A DNA stretch of 64,000 nucleotides from Mycolicibacterium arabiense (GTDB lineage Bacteria > Actinomycetota > Actinomycetes > Mycobacteriales > Mycobacteriaceae), in NCBI RefSeq assembly GCF_010731815.2, contig NZ_AP022593.1, forward strand, positions 310,001 to 374,000. Direction: 5' to 3'. The notes beneath the pieces are model-generated. The model made no database searches and was not told where the DNA came from. It saw only the letters and a program-made list of their open reading frames with translations. Below, in pieces: positions 44,447-52,799 of this stretch. The position numbers and the translations under genes are program-made. The stretch's first letter is position 1, and the number at the start of each line of letters is the position of its first letter.

Positions 44447-47227
44447 TCATCGAGCTTCGGCCAACGATGCAATGGAGGCCACTGTGTCGGCGACCATGGC
44501 GTCGCTGGCCTGACTCTGCAAGAACAAGGCCGCTTGTCGGTCGATCTCGGCGTCGAGTTGTTCGAGCGTCCGTTGCGCCGGGACCGACACCGTCTTACCT
44601 GCCGACGCGCCGGCGCCCGGGCCGAGGATCACGTTGACCTTCGCGGTGTAGTCGATCTTGCCGGAGGCGGAGGTGAAGGTGCCCTGAGTGTCGGTCCCCC
44701 GCACGTCGATCTGCAACGTCGCCGGACGCGCCACGCTGGGCGGCGACGTGGGGGTGTGGACGAACGTCCCGCTTGCCGGGTCGAGGGTGAAACCCGCGTC
44801 GAAGCCGGGGACCCTGACGATGCCCACGAAGTACTTCAGCGGCTGTCCTTCTCGGTCGACGTAGACCGCCCGGCCCGTGATCACTCCGGTGTCGGGATCA
44901 GTGATGGTGACGATCCTCGACAGCACCGGCGCGTAGTTGAAAGGGTTGACGACGGTCGGTGCGGGCTTCGCGAATGCAGCGGCTTGGGCGTCGAGGTAGG
45001 CGTAGGCCGGGGACAGCAGCCCGGTCTCGGACGCGTCGATCGCGGCGTACTTGCGCAGCAGAATCGTCAGTTCGTCGTCGCTCACCGTCCGATTCAGTCT
45101 TTTCTCGAGCCTCGCTCTTTCAATTTCTCCGGTGATCTTGTCTCCGCGCTGGTCAGCGGCGTTGATGTCACGCAAGTTCCTCTCGACCTCGACCAGAAGA
45201 ACTTCGGTGTCGATTGATGTTTGCCCGCTCGTGAAGACGACAAGCGACGCCCGAGCGCTCGCCGTCGCCGCGGAGCGTTCGGCGAGGACGTCGGTGAGGA
45301 CGGCTCGTGCTGCGGCCATCGTTGACGCCGGAGTCGTCGCGGCGCGTGGACTCAGGTCCACCGAGATCGATTGAACGATCGACGCGCCGTGGCCGTCGTT
45401 GACGGTGACGGTGAACGCGTCGAAGTCCGAGCCGTCGGTGATTGCGGCACCGTTTCGGGCAATGTCGGTCGGGGTGTAGGTGAAGGTGCCGTCGGAGTTG
45501 ACCACCACGGCACCCTTGGGCGTCGGTCCGCCGCCGGTGACGGTCAGGGCGTCGCCGTCGCCGTCGGTGAAGGTAAGGGTGCCGGTGACCTTGCCAGTGA
45601 CGGCGTCGGTCGTGAAGAGCGTCGGTGTGTATTGCGGCACCGCGTTCGCGCCGACGACGGCGACGACCACGGAGCGCGACAGAGTCGCTCCGTGACCGTC
45701 GGTGACCTCGACGGTGACGCTGTCGGACTTGTCGGCGGTCGTGGCAGTGACGGCGGCAGCCTGGTGCCGCGTCGCGCCGGTCGGTGTGTAGACGAGGGTG
45801 TAGGTGCCCGTCGCCGCGTCGACCAGGGTGGGGCTGGTAACGGTCGCTTTGCCCCCGACCGGAGGGTTGACGGCGAACGTCAAGGGGTTGCCGTCGGGGT
45901 CGACCGACCGGACGGTCACGGTGACCGCGCCCGTTGATGCGTCGGGTGTCCCGGCCGAAAGGGTGAGTGACGGTGGTGTGTTGAGGACGACTTGGACGGT
46001 GGCCGTCGCTGAGTGACCTGGCGTGCCGAGAAGCCCGAACGTCAGCGCGTTGATGAGGCCAGAGATTCCGTGAATGTGCGGGTTGGTGGAGTCGTCGACG
46101 GTGACGGTGACGGTGTCGGTGCCCGTCTGACCCGCGCGGGGCGTATAGGTGAAGGTGTGGCCGTCGGCGTTGAGCGCGACGGATCCCTTCGTGCCGCCGG
46201 TGGCGTAGTACCTCAGCGGATCACCGTCGGCGTCGGTGGTGGGAAGGCTGATCGCAATGTTGCCCAGGACATCCGGTGCGGAGACGGTAGGGCGGATGGT
46301 AGGTGTGTCGTTGCCGAATTGTCGTCGCACGTAGGCCAGAACCGTCCACAGCAGTGGGGATTCGGCGGGAGCGCCGGGCGTAGACCCGAACAGCGGTGCG
46401 ACGACGGCGGCGAACAGGTTGGCGGCGGTGGCGATCACGGTGACGGGCACCGTGACAAGTGCCGCAATCGGATCGGCAGGGCGGGTCCTGGGCAGCGCAG
46501 GCGTTGCGGTGCCGGTGAGTGCGGTCACGCGCCACGCAGGTGGCTGGGACGCAAGCTGGCCGGTGTCGACGCCAAGACGTCGTGGCTCGGGCGCCGCTGC
46601 GGACGGGGCGGTCACCGCAGCATCGAGTCTGGCGGACCCCGTGCTCGACACTGGCGGCGAGGACTCTCGTGCGACGACGTCGGGGGCCTCGGGGGCTGGG
46701 CGTGGCGACGGACTCGACGTGCCGGGTCCCAAGTCGTTGGCGGTCAACGTCGGCTCGCTCACCGGCGTGATGTCCGCCGGCGTCGGTTGTGGGACGGCAG
46801 GCAAATCGGAGGTGTACTGACTCGACGTCAGTGCCCCGCCGGAGCTGCGGACGACGACGCCGGGAGCCGTCTGAACCGTCTCCGATGCAGGCTGCAGGGG
46901 GTCAGCGGCCGTCGACGCGCCGGGCGTGGTGGGCGTCGCCGACGGACTGTCGGTCGGGTCTGAAGACTGCGGCGCGGGTGTGGACTTCGTGGGTGTGTCG
47001 GCTCCGGCGGCGGTGGTGTCGGACGTATCCGACTCTTCCGCTGTATTCGACGTATTCGACGTGTCCGACATGCCGGCGGTGCTGCTGTCCGCGGAGGGAC
47101 TGGCCCACGCGACACCGGGGCTCGTCACGACGGCGACACCGATGCCGAGCGCCACGGCCAACGCACCTATCCGACCGATGTGTCGGGAGTACTGGCCCGT
47201 GGGCACCTGAAAATTCGCCGATTCCAC
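44447..47227 (-). CDS. Large secreted Ig/cadherin-like repeat surface protein
   Basis: The protein has 926 residues from GTG 47227, chosen because AGGAG lies five bases upstream; an in-frame ATG at 47263 is less well placed. The N-terminus (RHIGRIGALAVALGIGVAVV, then GVAWASPSADS) is a signal sequence very like that of the glycine-rich protein. Residues 35-290 are Ser/Thr/Pro-rich and probably extended. From about 310 there are three to four bacterial Ig/cadherin-like repeats with DADGDPLRYYATGG, TFTYTPRAGQTGTDTVTVTVDDS and DGDGDALTVTGGG, typical calcium-binding VCBS-type strands. A helical 120-residue insert and one more repeat follow. Probably a cell-wall adhesin-like protein. Confidence 0.8.
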   Translation of the reverse strand: MESANFQVPTGQYSRHIGRIGALAVALGIGVAVVTSPGVAWASPSADSSTAGMSDTSNTSNTAEESDTSDTTAAGADTPTKSTPAPQSSDPTDSPSATPTTPGASTAADPLQPASETVQTAPGVVVRSSGGALTSSQYTSDLPAVPQPTPADITPVSEPTLTANDLGPGTSSPSPRPAPEAPDVVARESSPPVSSTGSARLDAAVTAPSAAAPEPRRLGVDTGQLASQPPAWRVTALTGTATPALPRTRPADPIAALVTVPVTVIATAANLFAAVVAPLFGSTPGAPAESPLLWTVLAYVRRQFGNDTPTIRPTVSAPDVLGNIAISLPTTDADGDPLRYYATGGTKGSVALNADGHTFTYTPRAGQTGTDTVTVTVDDSTNPHIHGISGLINALTFGLLGTPGHSATATVQVVLNTPPSLTLSAGTPDASTGAVTVTVRSVDPDGNPLTFAVNPPVGGKATVTSPTLVDAATGTYTLVYTPTGATRHQAAAVTATTADKSDSVTVEVTDGHGATLSRSVVVAVVGANAVPQYTPTLFTTDAVTGKVTGTLTFTDGDGDALTVTGGGPTPKGAVVVNSDGTFTYTPTDIARNGAAITDGSDFDAFTVTVNDGHGASIVQSISVDLSPRAATTPASTMAAARAVLTDVLAERSAATASARASLVVFTSGQTSIDTEVLLVEVERNLRDINAADQRGDKITGEIERARLEKRLNRTVSDDELTILLRKYAAIDASETGLLSPAYAYLDAQAAAFAKPAPTVVNPFNYAPVLSRIVTITDPDTGVITGRAVYVDREGQPLKYFVGIVRVPGFDAGFTLDPASGTFVHTPTSPPSVARPATLQIDVRGTDTQGTFTSASGKIDYTAKVNVILGPGAGASAGKTVSVPAQRTLEQLDAEIDRQAALFLQSQASDAMVADTVASIASLAEAR

Positions 47228-47452
47228 TGTTTCTCCTGGAGGTAGACGCGACATGCGTCGCATTCGGTGAGGTTTCGTCGAGGTGGCAGCGAGCCGACGC
47301 TATGGGACGCGTCGCACCCGTCGACACGGGTGCGAAGAAGGGGGTTGTGGCCTGTCGTGAGCGTGGCCGCGGTTTGCTGAACGACTAACGCCGACGCGAA
47401 ATATAACCGACCCACCACCCTCAGCGACCCCAAAGACGGTAACGGCAGCGGA

Positions 47453-47483
47453 AGTGCAGTAGTCCCGCGCCAAGTGCAGTAGT
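47453..47483. promoter_or_regulatory. Paired AGTGCAGTAGT motif upstream of the Ig-like surface gene
   Basis: Two exact copies of AGTGCAGTAGT, the reverse complement of ACTACTGCACT, lie at 47453-47463 and 47473-47483, 20 bp apart. They are about 230-260 bp upstream of the Ig-like protein start. The pair spacing matches that at 41522-41553 (21 bp). Confidence 0.65.
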
Positions 47484-47752
47484 TCGCGCGCCGCACCGCA
47501 GCGGTTGCCGCCGACGATCGCCGCAAGGAACTGGTGCCAAATGACTGGCCAGGATCCGAACTATTGCTTGACCGCGAAGCTGTCGCCGCAGCGGCTTTCC
47601 CGAGGTGGCGGTGGCGAGCGGAATACATGAGCACCACCAACCGAATTTGCAAACTCCTATAGATGGTCATCCAGTCCAGGCGTCCTGCACTCACCAAATA
47701 GCCCGAGCGACCGCGAAACCGACGCGATCGGTCCAGCCTCCGCGGTCGCGGG

Positions 47753-47817
47753 ACTACTGCAGTGGCCCGATGGGCGAATGCGGGACAACCACACTGTGAT
47801 GTTGGCACTACTGCACA
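47753..47817. promoter_or_regulatory. Two more ACTACTGCA-type motifs
   Basis: ACTACTGCAGT at 47753-47763 and ACTACTGCACA at 47807-47817 each match the 11-bp motif at ten positions, 54 bp apart. They extend the motif cluster upstream of the Ig-like surface gene into the gene-poor region. Confidence 0.5.
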
Positions 47818-47985
47818 TTCGCCTTGTCCGGTCGTCGTATTCAGCGGTTCACCCGAACCGGGGATCCCGAAGTTGAAGCATGGAGATTCGAGTGACCGCG
47901 CCGAAGCATCTGCGAACGCACGTGTGATCGCGGTTCACGGGAGCACTCGCACGTCCTCGTCCTAGAGCCGCTGGCTATCCGTTTC

Positions 47986-48007
47986 ATGGATGATGAAGAT
48001 CATCCAT
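47986..48007. repeat. 22-bp hairpin-forming inverted repeat
   Basis: ATGGATGAT and ATCATCCAT are perfect 9-bp arms around GAAG. It could be an operator or an RNA hairpin; no gene start is nearby to decide. Confidence 0.5.
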
Positions 48008-48350
48008 TACGCGAGATCCGCTGCAGCAGTAGGGGATTGGGGTGGTGAGCGTACGCCTTCGAGGCCCTCGCCGAGTGTGATCGCTTCATGCACTCCGAAT
48101 TGTCTGTCCTTGGTCGGGCATCGGGTGCGGGAGCAGAACTGTCTCGGCCTGCGACGCTTGCAGGCACACCCTCGTAAGCTCACATCTGCAGATGCTCGAC
48201 CTGCTGGCCGGTAGGGCCCTTAAAGCGTCACAGTGACGAAAATTCGTGGTGGTGCCAAGCGTGGCGCAAGGCGGGCAAGTGCGCCGTCAGTGGGTTCGGT
48301 TGGCACTCGATTGGCGGGCTCGGCACGAAGTCCGATCACGCGACCCAGCG

Positions 48351-48608
48351 CGGAAGCATCGCGATAGTGATAAGTCGAAGATCAACTGAAAAAAACAGAC
48401 AAACACCGATGGCGCAGTTCGCGCATGCTCACGGGCGTTCCTGCGGATGGGCCCACGTCAGCTTCGTACCGATAAGCCACGGAAGCATCGCGATAGTGAT
48501 AAGTCGAAGATCAACTGAAAAAAACAGACAAACACCGATGGCGCAGTTCGCGCATGCTCACGGGCGTTCCTGCGGATGGGCCCACGTCAGCTTCGTACCG
48601 ATAAGCCA
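48351..48608. repeat. Exact 129-bp tandem duplication
   Basis: The 129-bp unit at 48351-48479 is repeated without a mismatch at 48480-48608. It begins CGGAAGCATCGCGATAG and ends CCGATAAGCCA. The unit is a multiple of three, so the frame through it is kept, giving a 43-residue peptide repeat if translated, but no start with a ribosome site is seen. An AT-rich segment with seven A in a row lies inside each copy. The perfect identity implies a recent event; copy number probably varies between strains, as in mycobacterial VNTR loci. Confidence 0.9.
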
Positions 48609-48673
48609 CATTATGTCAAGTTAACGTCGCCGTTTTCATTGGGTGAATCAGGGCCGCTTCGAGCGGCCCCCAC

Positions 48674-48729
48674 CCGCCGCGTTAAGTCGAGTTGTCGAAA
48701 GCCGCCGCGTTAAGTCGAGTTGTCGAAAG
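48674..48729. repeat. Exact 28-bp tandem duplication
   Basis: A 28-bp unit beginning CCGCCGCGTTAAGTCGAG is repeated exactly at 48674-48701 and 48702-48729. It lies 65 bp after the 129-bp duplication. It carries no recognised signal. Confidence 0.85.
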
Positions 48730-49069
48730 CGCCTCGACAACAACAGGTTGAACGGGTTGGGCCAGGCTCGCACCACCTCCGTCCGGTGTGGTTGCCGCGA
48801 CACGCGCCTATCAACGTTCGTTCCACGATGGACTGATGTAGACCGGCGATCGATGCGCTCGTCTTGGCACAGATATCGCGTGCTCATTTGTCGGACCTCT
48901 AACACCTCGAAGCCACCCACCGCTGAGGCGCGAGTGTTTCGCGAATGGCAGTTCGAGCCCAGAGATAACTCCCGGATCGACAGGAACCTACTGCTCGCGT
49001 TCGCTTGTCGACGGCTCTTGAATTCGCGGACGTGCACTCCTCCTCAAGCCGCGATCTTCGACCTTGCTC

Positions 49070-50482
49070 CTATTGAGCCCCACGCGCCGCCGCCAGCGAT
49101 TGCCGCAGCGCTTCGGCGAGACGGTCGACGTCGTCGTCTGCTGTCGTCCAGTTGGAGAAGGACACGCGTATCGCCGATCGACCGTGCCATTCGGTTCCCG
49201 CGACCCACGCCTCTCCGCTGCGTCGCACCAATTCTGCTACACGCCACGTGCGCTCATCGCTTTCGTCGGCACGGATCAGGACCTGGTTGAGTACCACGTC
49301 GTTGCATACGGTAAAGCCGTCCGTGGCTTGCATCATCTCGGCCAGGCGGCGGGCATGCTCGCAGCAGCGTTCGATCAGTTGTCGCAACCCCTGCCTGCCC
49401 AGCGATGCGAATGCTGCGTAGACGGGTACCGCGCGTGCACGCCGGGACATCTCGGGCACGAGGACGCCGGGTTCGCGCTCCGCGCTCGTGGGTAGATAAC
49501 TCGTGTTGGCACCTAGTGCTGAGCGGGCAGCTTGGGGATCGGCAACGATGGCCAGGCCGCAGTCGTAGGGGACATTGAGCCACTTGTGTGCGTCGGTCGA
49601 CCAGGAATCGGCCAGCTCGACACCTCGAACAAGTGCCGACAGTCGCGGCGATGCGCAAGCCCATAGTCCGAATGCGCCGTCGACGTGAACCCAGCCGCCG
49701 TGCTCGTGGGTCGCCGCGACGATCTCTGACATCGGGTCGCACGCTCCGGAGTTCACGTTGCCGACCTGCGCGCACACGATGGCGGGGTCGGAGTCGGCGG
49801 CGAGCGCGTCGGCGAGCGCGTCGGCTCTCATCGCTCCTTGTGGGTCGACCGCCACGCGCTCGACGTTGCGCGATCCCAAACCGATCATCTGCAACGCCTG
49901 TAGTACGGAGGGATGGACCTCGTCGCCCACGAGTACGCGAATTCGGGGTGCCTGGGCGAGCCCGTCGGCCTCGACGTCCCAGCCTCGCCGCGCTAACAGA
50001 ACGTGCCGTGCGGAGAGCAACCCGACGACGTTTCCGGCCGTGGCTCCTGTGACGAACCCGACGGCCGCGCGTGTGGGCAGCCCGAGAGCTTCGAGAACCC
50101 AGCGCTCGGTGACGGCATCGATCGCAGCGCCAGCCGGCGACGACATCCGGCTGTACGCGGTCTGGTCCCAGGTCGATACCAGCCAGTCGGCAGCCAGCGC
50201 CGCGGGTAGCGATCCCCCGACGACGAGGCCGAAGTAGCGAGGGCCGGCGCACGCAATGGTTGCCGGACCGAGAGTGGCGGCCAACCGCTCGACTACCGCG
50301 ACCGAGTTCGTACCTTGGTCGGGCAACGGCCCGCTGAGTGCGTCGACGACCTCGTCGTAGCTCGTGCTCGCGTCGACGAGCCGGTGTGGCAAACCCTCCA
50401 AATAATCTGTCGCCAGTTCCAAAGCCCTCGGCAGAGCCGCGTACACGTCGTCGGTTCCAACCGGGGTGGAATGACCATCCAT
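49070..50482 (-). CDS. PLP-dependent group II decarboxylase-like protein
   Basis: The protein has 470 residues from ATG 50482, with AAGGAC at the right distance; earlier in-frame ATGs lack one. It belongs to the aromatic-L-amino-acid/glutamate decarboxylase family: VTGATAGNVVGLLSARH for cofactor phosphate binding, HVDGAFG with the pyridoxal-nitrogen Asp near 268, and STDAHKWLNVPYDCG with the Schiff-base Lys at about 300. It probably decarboxylates an aromatic or related amino acid to an amine, although some relatives are aldehyde synthases. No transporter is adjacent, and the substrate is undetermined. Confidence 0.85.
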   Translation of the reverse strand: MDGHSTPVGTDDVYAALPRALELATDYLEGLPHRLVDASTSYDEVVDALSGPLPDQGTNSVAVVERLAATLGPATIACAGPRYFGLVVGGSLPAALAADWLVSTWDQTAYSRMSSPAGAAIDAVTERWVLEALGLPTRAAVGFVTGATAGNVVGLLSARHVLLARRGWDVEADGLAQAPRIRVLVGDEVHPSVLQALQMIGLGSRNVERVAVDPQGAMRADALADALAADSDPAIVCAQVGNVNSGACDPMSEIVAATHEHGGWVHVDGAFGLWACASPRLSALVRGVELADSWSTDAHKWLNVPYDCGLAIVADPQAARSALGANTSYLPTSAEREPGVLVPEMSRRARAVPVYAAFASLGRQGLRQLIERCCEHARRLAEMMQATDGFTVCNDVVLNQVLIRADESDERTWRVAELVRRSGEAWVAGTEWHGRSAIRVSFSNWTTADDDVDRLAEALRQSLAAARGAQ

Positions 50483-50772
50483 TGACAATGTCCTTGTTCT
50501 CGAGTTCATACCGTGCACATGGGTTCCGAAGGTCGTTGCGGACGCGGTTTCCCTAGGGTGGGCCATCCGGTTTGGCGCGCCGTCATCGCCTCAATGCCGC
50601 TAACGCAGTATGGCGTTGGATACTCGTCTGCAGGGGCATTGCAGGCCGATTGCGTGCTGCAACTGATGAATCATCGCCCCCCTGCTCCCCGGTCTCAATG
50701 CTCCTGAGCCGGTGGGTCGTGGTCGAACGGTGCAGGCGGCCACGTGTAACACGACTGCTCGACGCGGGTCGG

Positions 50773-51321
50773 TTAACGGTCGAACGCCGGGGAAACGAAC
50801 CGGTGCAGAACCTCGGCCTCGATCTGCTCGTCCCCGAGCGGCAGGTAGGCCATTGACAGCACCACGTGAACGATCCACAAAGCTGCTGCTGGGTGATCAT
50901 CGGTGATCCCGGTGAGGTCGGCGGCCATGGCGCTGAGCACCGGCGAGGAACGCAGGTCGCTCAGTGCGGGTGCTTTGCTCGACGTCATCATCAGTCGTCG
51001 TATCGGGTGGGATCTGATCTGTTGTAGCGCAACGACGATCGCCGTGACGACGCGCTCCGAGCCGGTTAGGCCCTTGACCTCAGCGCGAACAGTGTCGGTG
51101 ATGCCTGCGGCGATGCGCAGTAGCACGGTGTCCCGGATGTGTGCCTTGCCGCCGGCGTAGCGGTAGATGGTTGCTCTCGAACAGTGCACCTGCTTGGCCA
51201 ACGAGTCGATGTCGAAGGCGTCCAACCCGTCTCGGACCATCAGGTCGGCAGCAGCGCTGTAGATGCGTTCGGCCGCTGCGGCCCGGCGATCCCCACCGAC
51301 GACCCAATCCTGTTTCGCCAT
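50773..51321 (-). CDS. TetR-family regulator divergent from cyp144 (Rv1776c-like)
   Basis: The protein has 182 residues from ATG 51321. The helix-turn-helix covers about residues 16-60 (AERIYSAAADLMVRDGLDAFDIDSLAKQVHCSRATIYRYAGGK). The C-terminal part is helical, with conserved PIRRLMMTSSKAPALSDL. In M. tuberculosis a TetR-type gene, Rv1776c, is divergent from cyp144 (Rv1777), and the same arrangement occurs here, which supports orthology. It is the expected repressor of the P450 gene. Confidence 0.85.
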   Translation of the reverse strand: MAKQDWVVGGDRRAAAAERIYSAAADLMVRDGLDAFDIDSLAKQVHCSRATIYRYAGGKAHIRDTVLLRIAAGITDTVRAEVKGLTGSERVVTAIVVALQQIRSHPIRRLMMTSSKAPALSDLRSSPVLSAMAADLTGITDDHPAAALWIVHVVLSMAYLPLGDEQIEAEVLHRFVSPAFDR

Positions 51322-51354
51322 CGGCCGCACTCCTTTGTCGCCTCGGAACCATAT

Positions 51355-51368
51355 TCTCAGGTTTGAGA
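51355..51368. promoter_or_regulatory. Candidate operator TCTCA-N4-TGAGA
   Basis: TCTCAGGTTTGAGA is a perfect 5-4-5 inverted repeat 34 bp upstream of the TetR start, between the divergent TetR and cyp144 genes. The position fits an autoregulatory operator. Confidence 0.45.
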
Positions 51369-51422
51369 CGTAAGGATTCCGAATGTCCCGTATTTGTGCA
51401 GTTCAGCTGGCACGGCTGAGAC

Positions 51423-51448
51423 GCCGGCCATCGGCCATGGTGGCCGGC
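51423..51448. promoter_or_regulatory. GC-rich hairpin upstream of cyp144
   Basis: GCCGGCCA and TGGCCGGC are perfect 8-bp arms around ten bases, ending about 58 bp before the cyp144 start. It could be an operator or a leader hairpin. Confidence 0.4.
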
Positions 51449-51506
51449 GGTATCGACTTCGTAGCGATAAGTTGACCCCTTCGGCTGAGACCCTCAGCGT
51501 GAAGCG

Positions 51507-52727
51507 ATGACACAACGGGCAGGGGCGCTGGGGCTGGCGCTGTTCGATGACCAGTTCATCCAGGATCCGTATCCGCTCTATGAGCGCATGCATGCCGAGG
51601 GGTCCGTGCACCGGATCGGCGGTTCGGGCTTCTACGCGGTGACAGGGTGGGATGCCGTGATCGAGGCTGTGGCGCGGTGTGATTACTTCTCCTCGAACCT
51701 CACCGCCACGATGATGCGTAATGCCGATGGGACGGTGGGCGCCTTCCCGATGGGTGAACTCGGTGGCCCTACCCAAGCGCTGGCCACCGCCGACGATCCC
51801 GATCATGCCGTGCACCGCAAGGCGCTGATACCGCAACTAGCGGCCAAGCGGATCCGTGCCATCGAGTCCTTTGTCGCCGACGCATCGACTCACATCTGGG
51901 ACACCCGGGTTCAGGGCGGTCGCATCGAATGGATGGCCGCGATGGCCAACCGGCTACCGATGATGATCGTCGGGCGCATCATCGGTGTCCCTGACGAGGA
52001 CACCGACAAGCTGATCCGGTGGGGCTATGCCGCCACCCAGTTCGTGGAAGGGCTGGTCACCCAAGAACAGCTCACCGCTGCCGGCATCGCGGTCATGGAA
52101 CTCAGCGGTTACATCAACGACCAGTTTCAGGACGCCACCGCCCACCCACGAGACGATTTGCTCGGCGATCTCGCTTCCGCCTGCGCCACAGGCCAATTGA
52201 ACCAGTTCACCGCGCTCGCAATGATGATCACCCTCTTCAGCGCCGGTGGCGAGTCGACGGCATCGCTCATCGGCTCGGCTGCCTGGATCTTGGCCACCCA
52301 GCCCGCAATCCAACAGCAGGTGCGGGAGCAGCCAGAGTTGCTGGGCGCGTTCCTGGAGGAAGTGCTGCGCTTCGAGCCGCCGTTTCGTGGTCACTACCGC
52401 CACGTCGTCAACGACACCGAGCTGGGCGGCGTTGTCCTGGAAGCTGGTTCACGGCTGCTCCTGATGTGGGGGGCAGCCAACCGAGACCCCAGGCATTTCC
52501 AGGACCCTGACCAATTCCAGCTCGATCGGACACTCGGGAAAGGTCACCTCACCTTCGGCAAGGGAGCGCACTTCTGCGTGGGTGCGGCCCTGGCCCGGAT
52601 GGAAGCGACCGTCGTGATCCGTCAACTGCTGCAACGCACGACACACATTGACGCTGCCCACGTGGGCCGCTGGTTGCCCAGCCTGCTCGTACGTCGGCTT
52701 GATCATCTCGAACTGGTAGTCGCATGA
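51507..52727 (+). CDS. cyp144: Cytochrome P450, CYP144 family
   Basis: The protein has 406 residues. The I-helix oxygen motif is AGGESTAS, the ExxR pair is in FLEEVLRFEPPFRGHYRH, and the haem loop FGKGAHFCVGAALAR places the proximal Cys at about 357. Stretches such as QDPYPLYERM and AMANRLPMM match my memory of M. tuberculosis CYP144A1 closely, and the divergent TetR gene is conserved. The protein begins where a known N-terminally shortened form of CYP144A1 begins; an in-frame extension is not available here. The physiological substrate of CYP144 is unknown, and redox partners are encoded elsewhere. Confidence 0.92.
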   Translation: MTQRAGALGLALFDDQFIQDPYPLYERMHAEGSVHRIGGSGFYAVTGWDAVIEAVARCDYFSSNLTATMMRNADGTVGAFPMGELGGPTQALATADDPDHAVHRKALIPQLAAKRIRAIESFVADASTHIWDTRVQGGRIEWMAAMANRLPMMIVGRIIGVPDEDTDKLIRWGYAATQFVEGLVTQEQLTAAGIAVMELSGYINDQFQDATAHPRDDLLGDLASACATGQLNQFTALAMMITLFSAGGESTASLIGSAAWILATQPAIQQQVREQPELLGAFLEEVLRFEPPFRGHYRHVVNDTELGGVVLEAGSRLLLMWGAANRDPRHFQDPDQFQLDRTLGKGHLTFGKGAHFCVGAALARMEATVVIRQLLQRTTHIDAAHVGRWLPSLLVRRLDHLELVVA

Positions 52728-52798
52728 CGGGGCAGACGGAGCCGATCGGCTACTACGAACAGACGCAGAAGTTCCCAGCGGAAGGATGGATCGACTAG
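52724..52798 (+). CDS. Candidate 24-residue peptide coupled to cyp144
   Basis: An ATG at 52724 overlaps the cyp144 stop (ATGA), and the frame ends at TAG 52796-52798. The peptide is polar, contains PIGYYEQTQKF and has no membrane segment. It may be the vestige of a longer gene or a chance frame. The overlap is its only support. Confidence 0.25.
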   Translation: MTGQTEPIGYYEQTQKFPAEGWID

Positions 52799-52799
52799 C

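Larger units (their letters stand above)
47228..49069. other. 1.8-kb stretch without a convincing gene
   Basis: This gap lies upstream of both the Ig-like protein gene and the decarboxylase's 3' end. It is less GC-rich than its surroundings. It holds four copies of the ACTACTGCACT motif, a 22-bp hairpin, an exact 129-bp tandem duplication and a 28-bp tandem duplication. Several open frames exist (for example minus 48648-49037 and plus 48643-49290), but they are Arg-rich, lack ribosome sites and match no family I know. I call none of them. Confidence 0.6.

Noticed and set aside
48351..48608. CRISPR array or insertion-sequence end in the 129-bp repeat
   Set aside because: Units are contiguous without spacers, and no transposase, inverted ends or cas genes are found.
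48643..49290. Frame of 215 codons after the tandem repeats
   Set aside because: Arg-rich, no ribosome site, overlaps the decarboxylase 3' end on the other strand and resembles no family.
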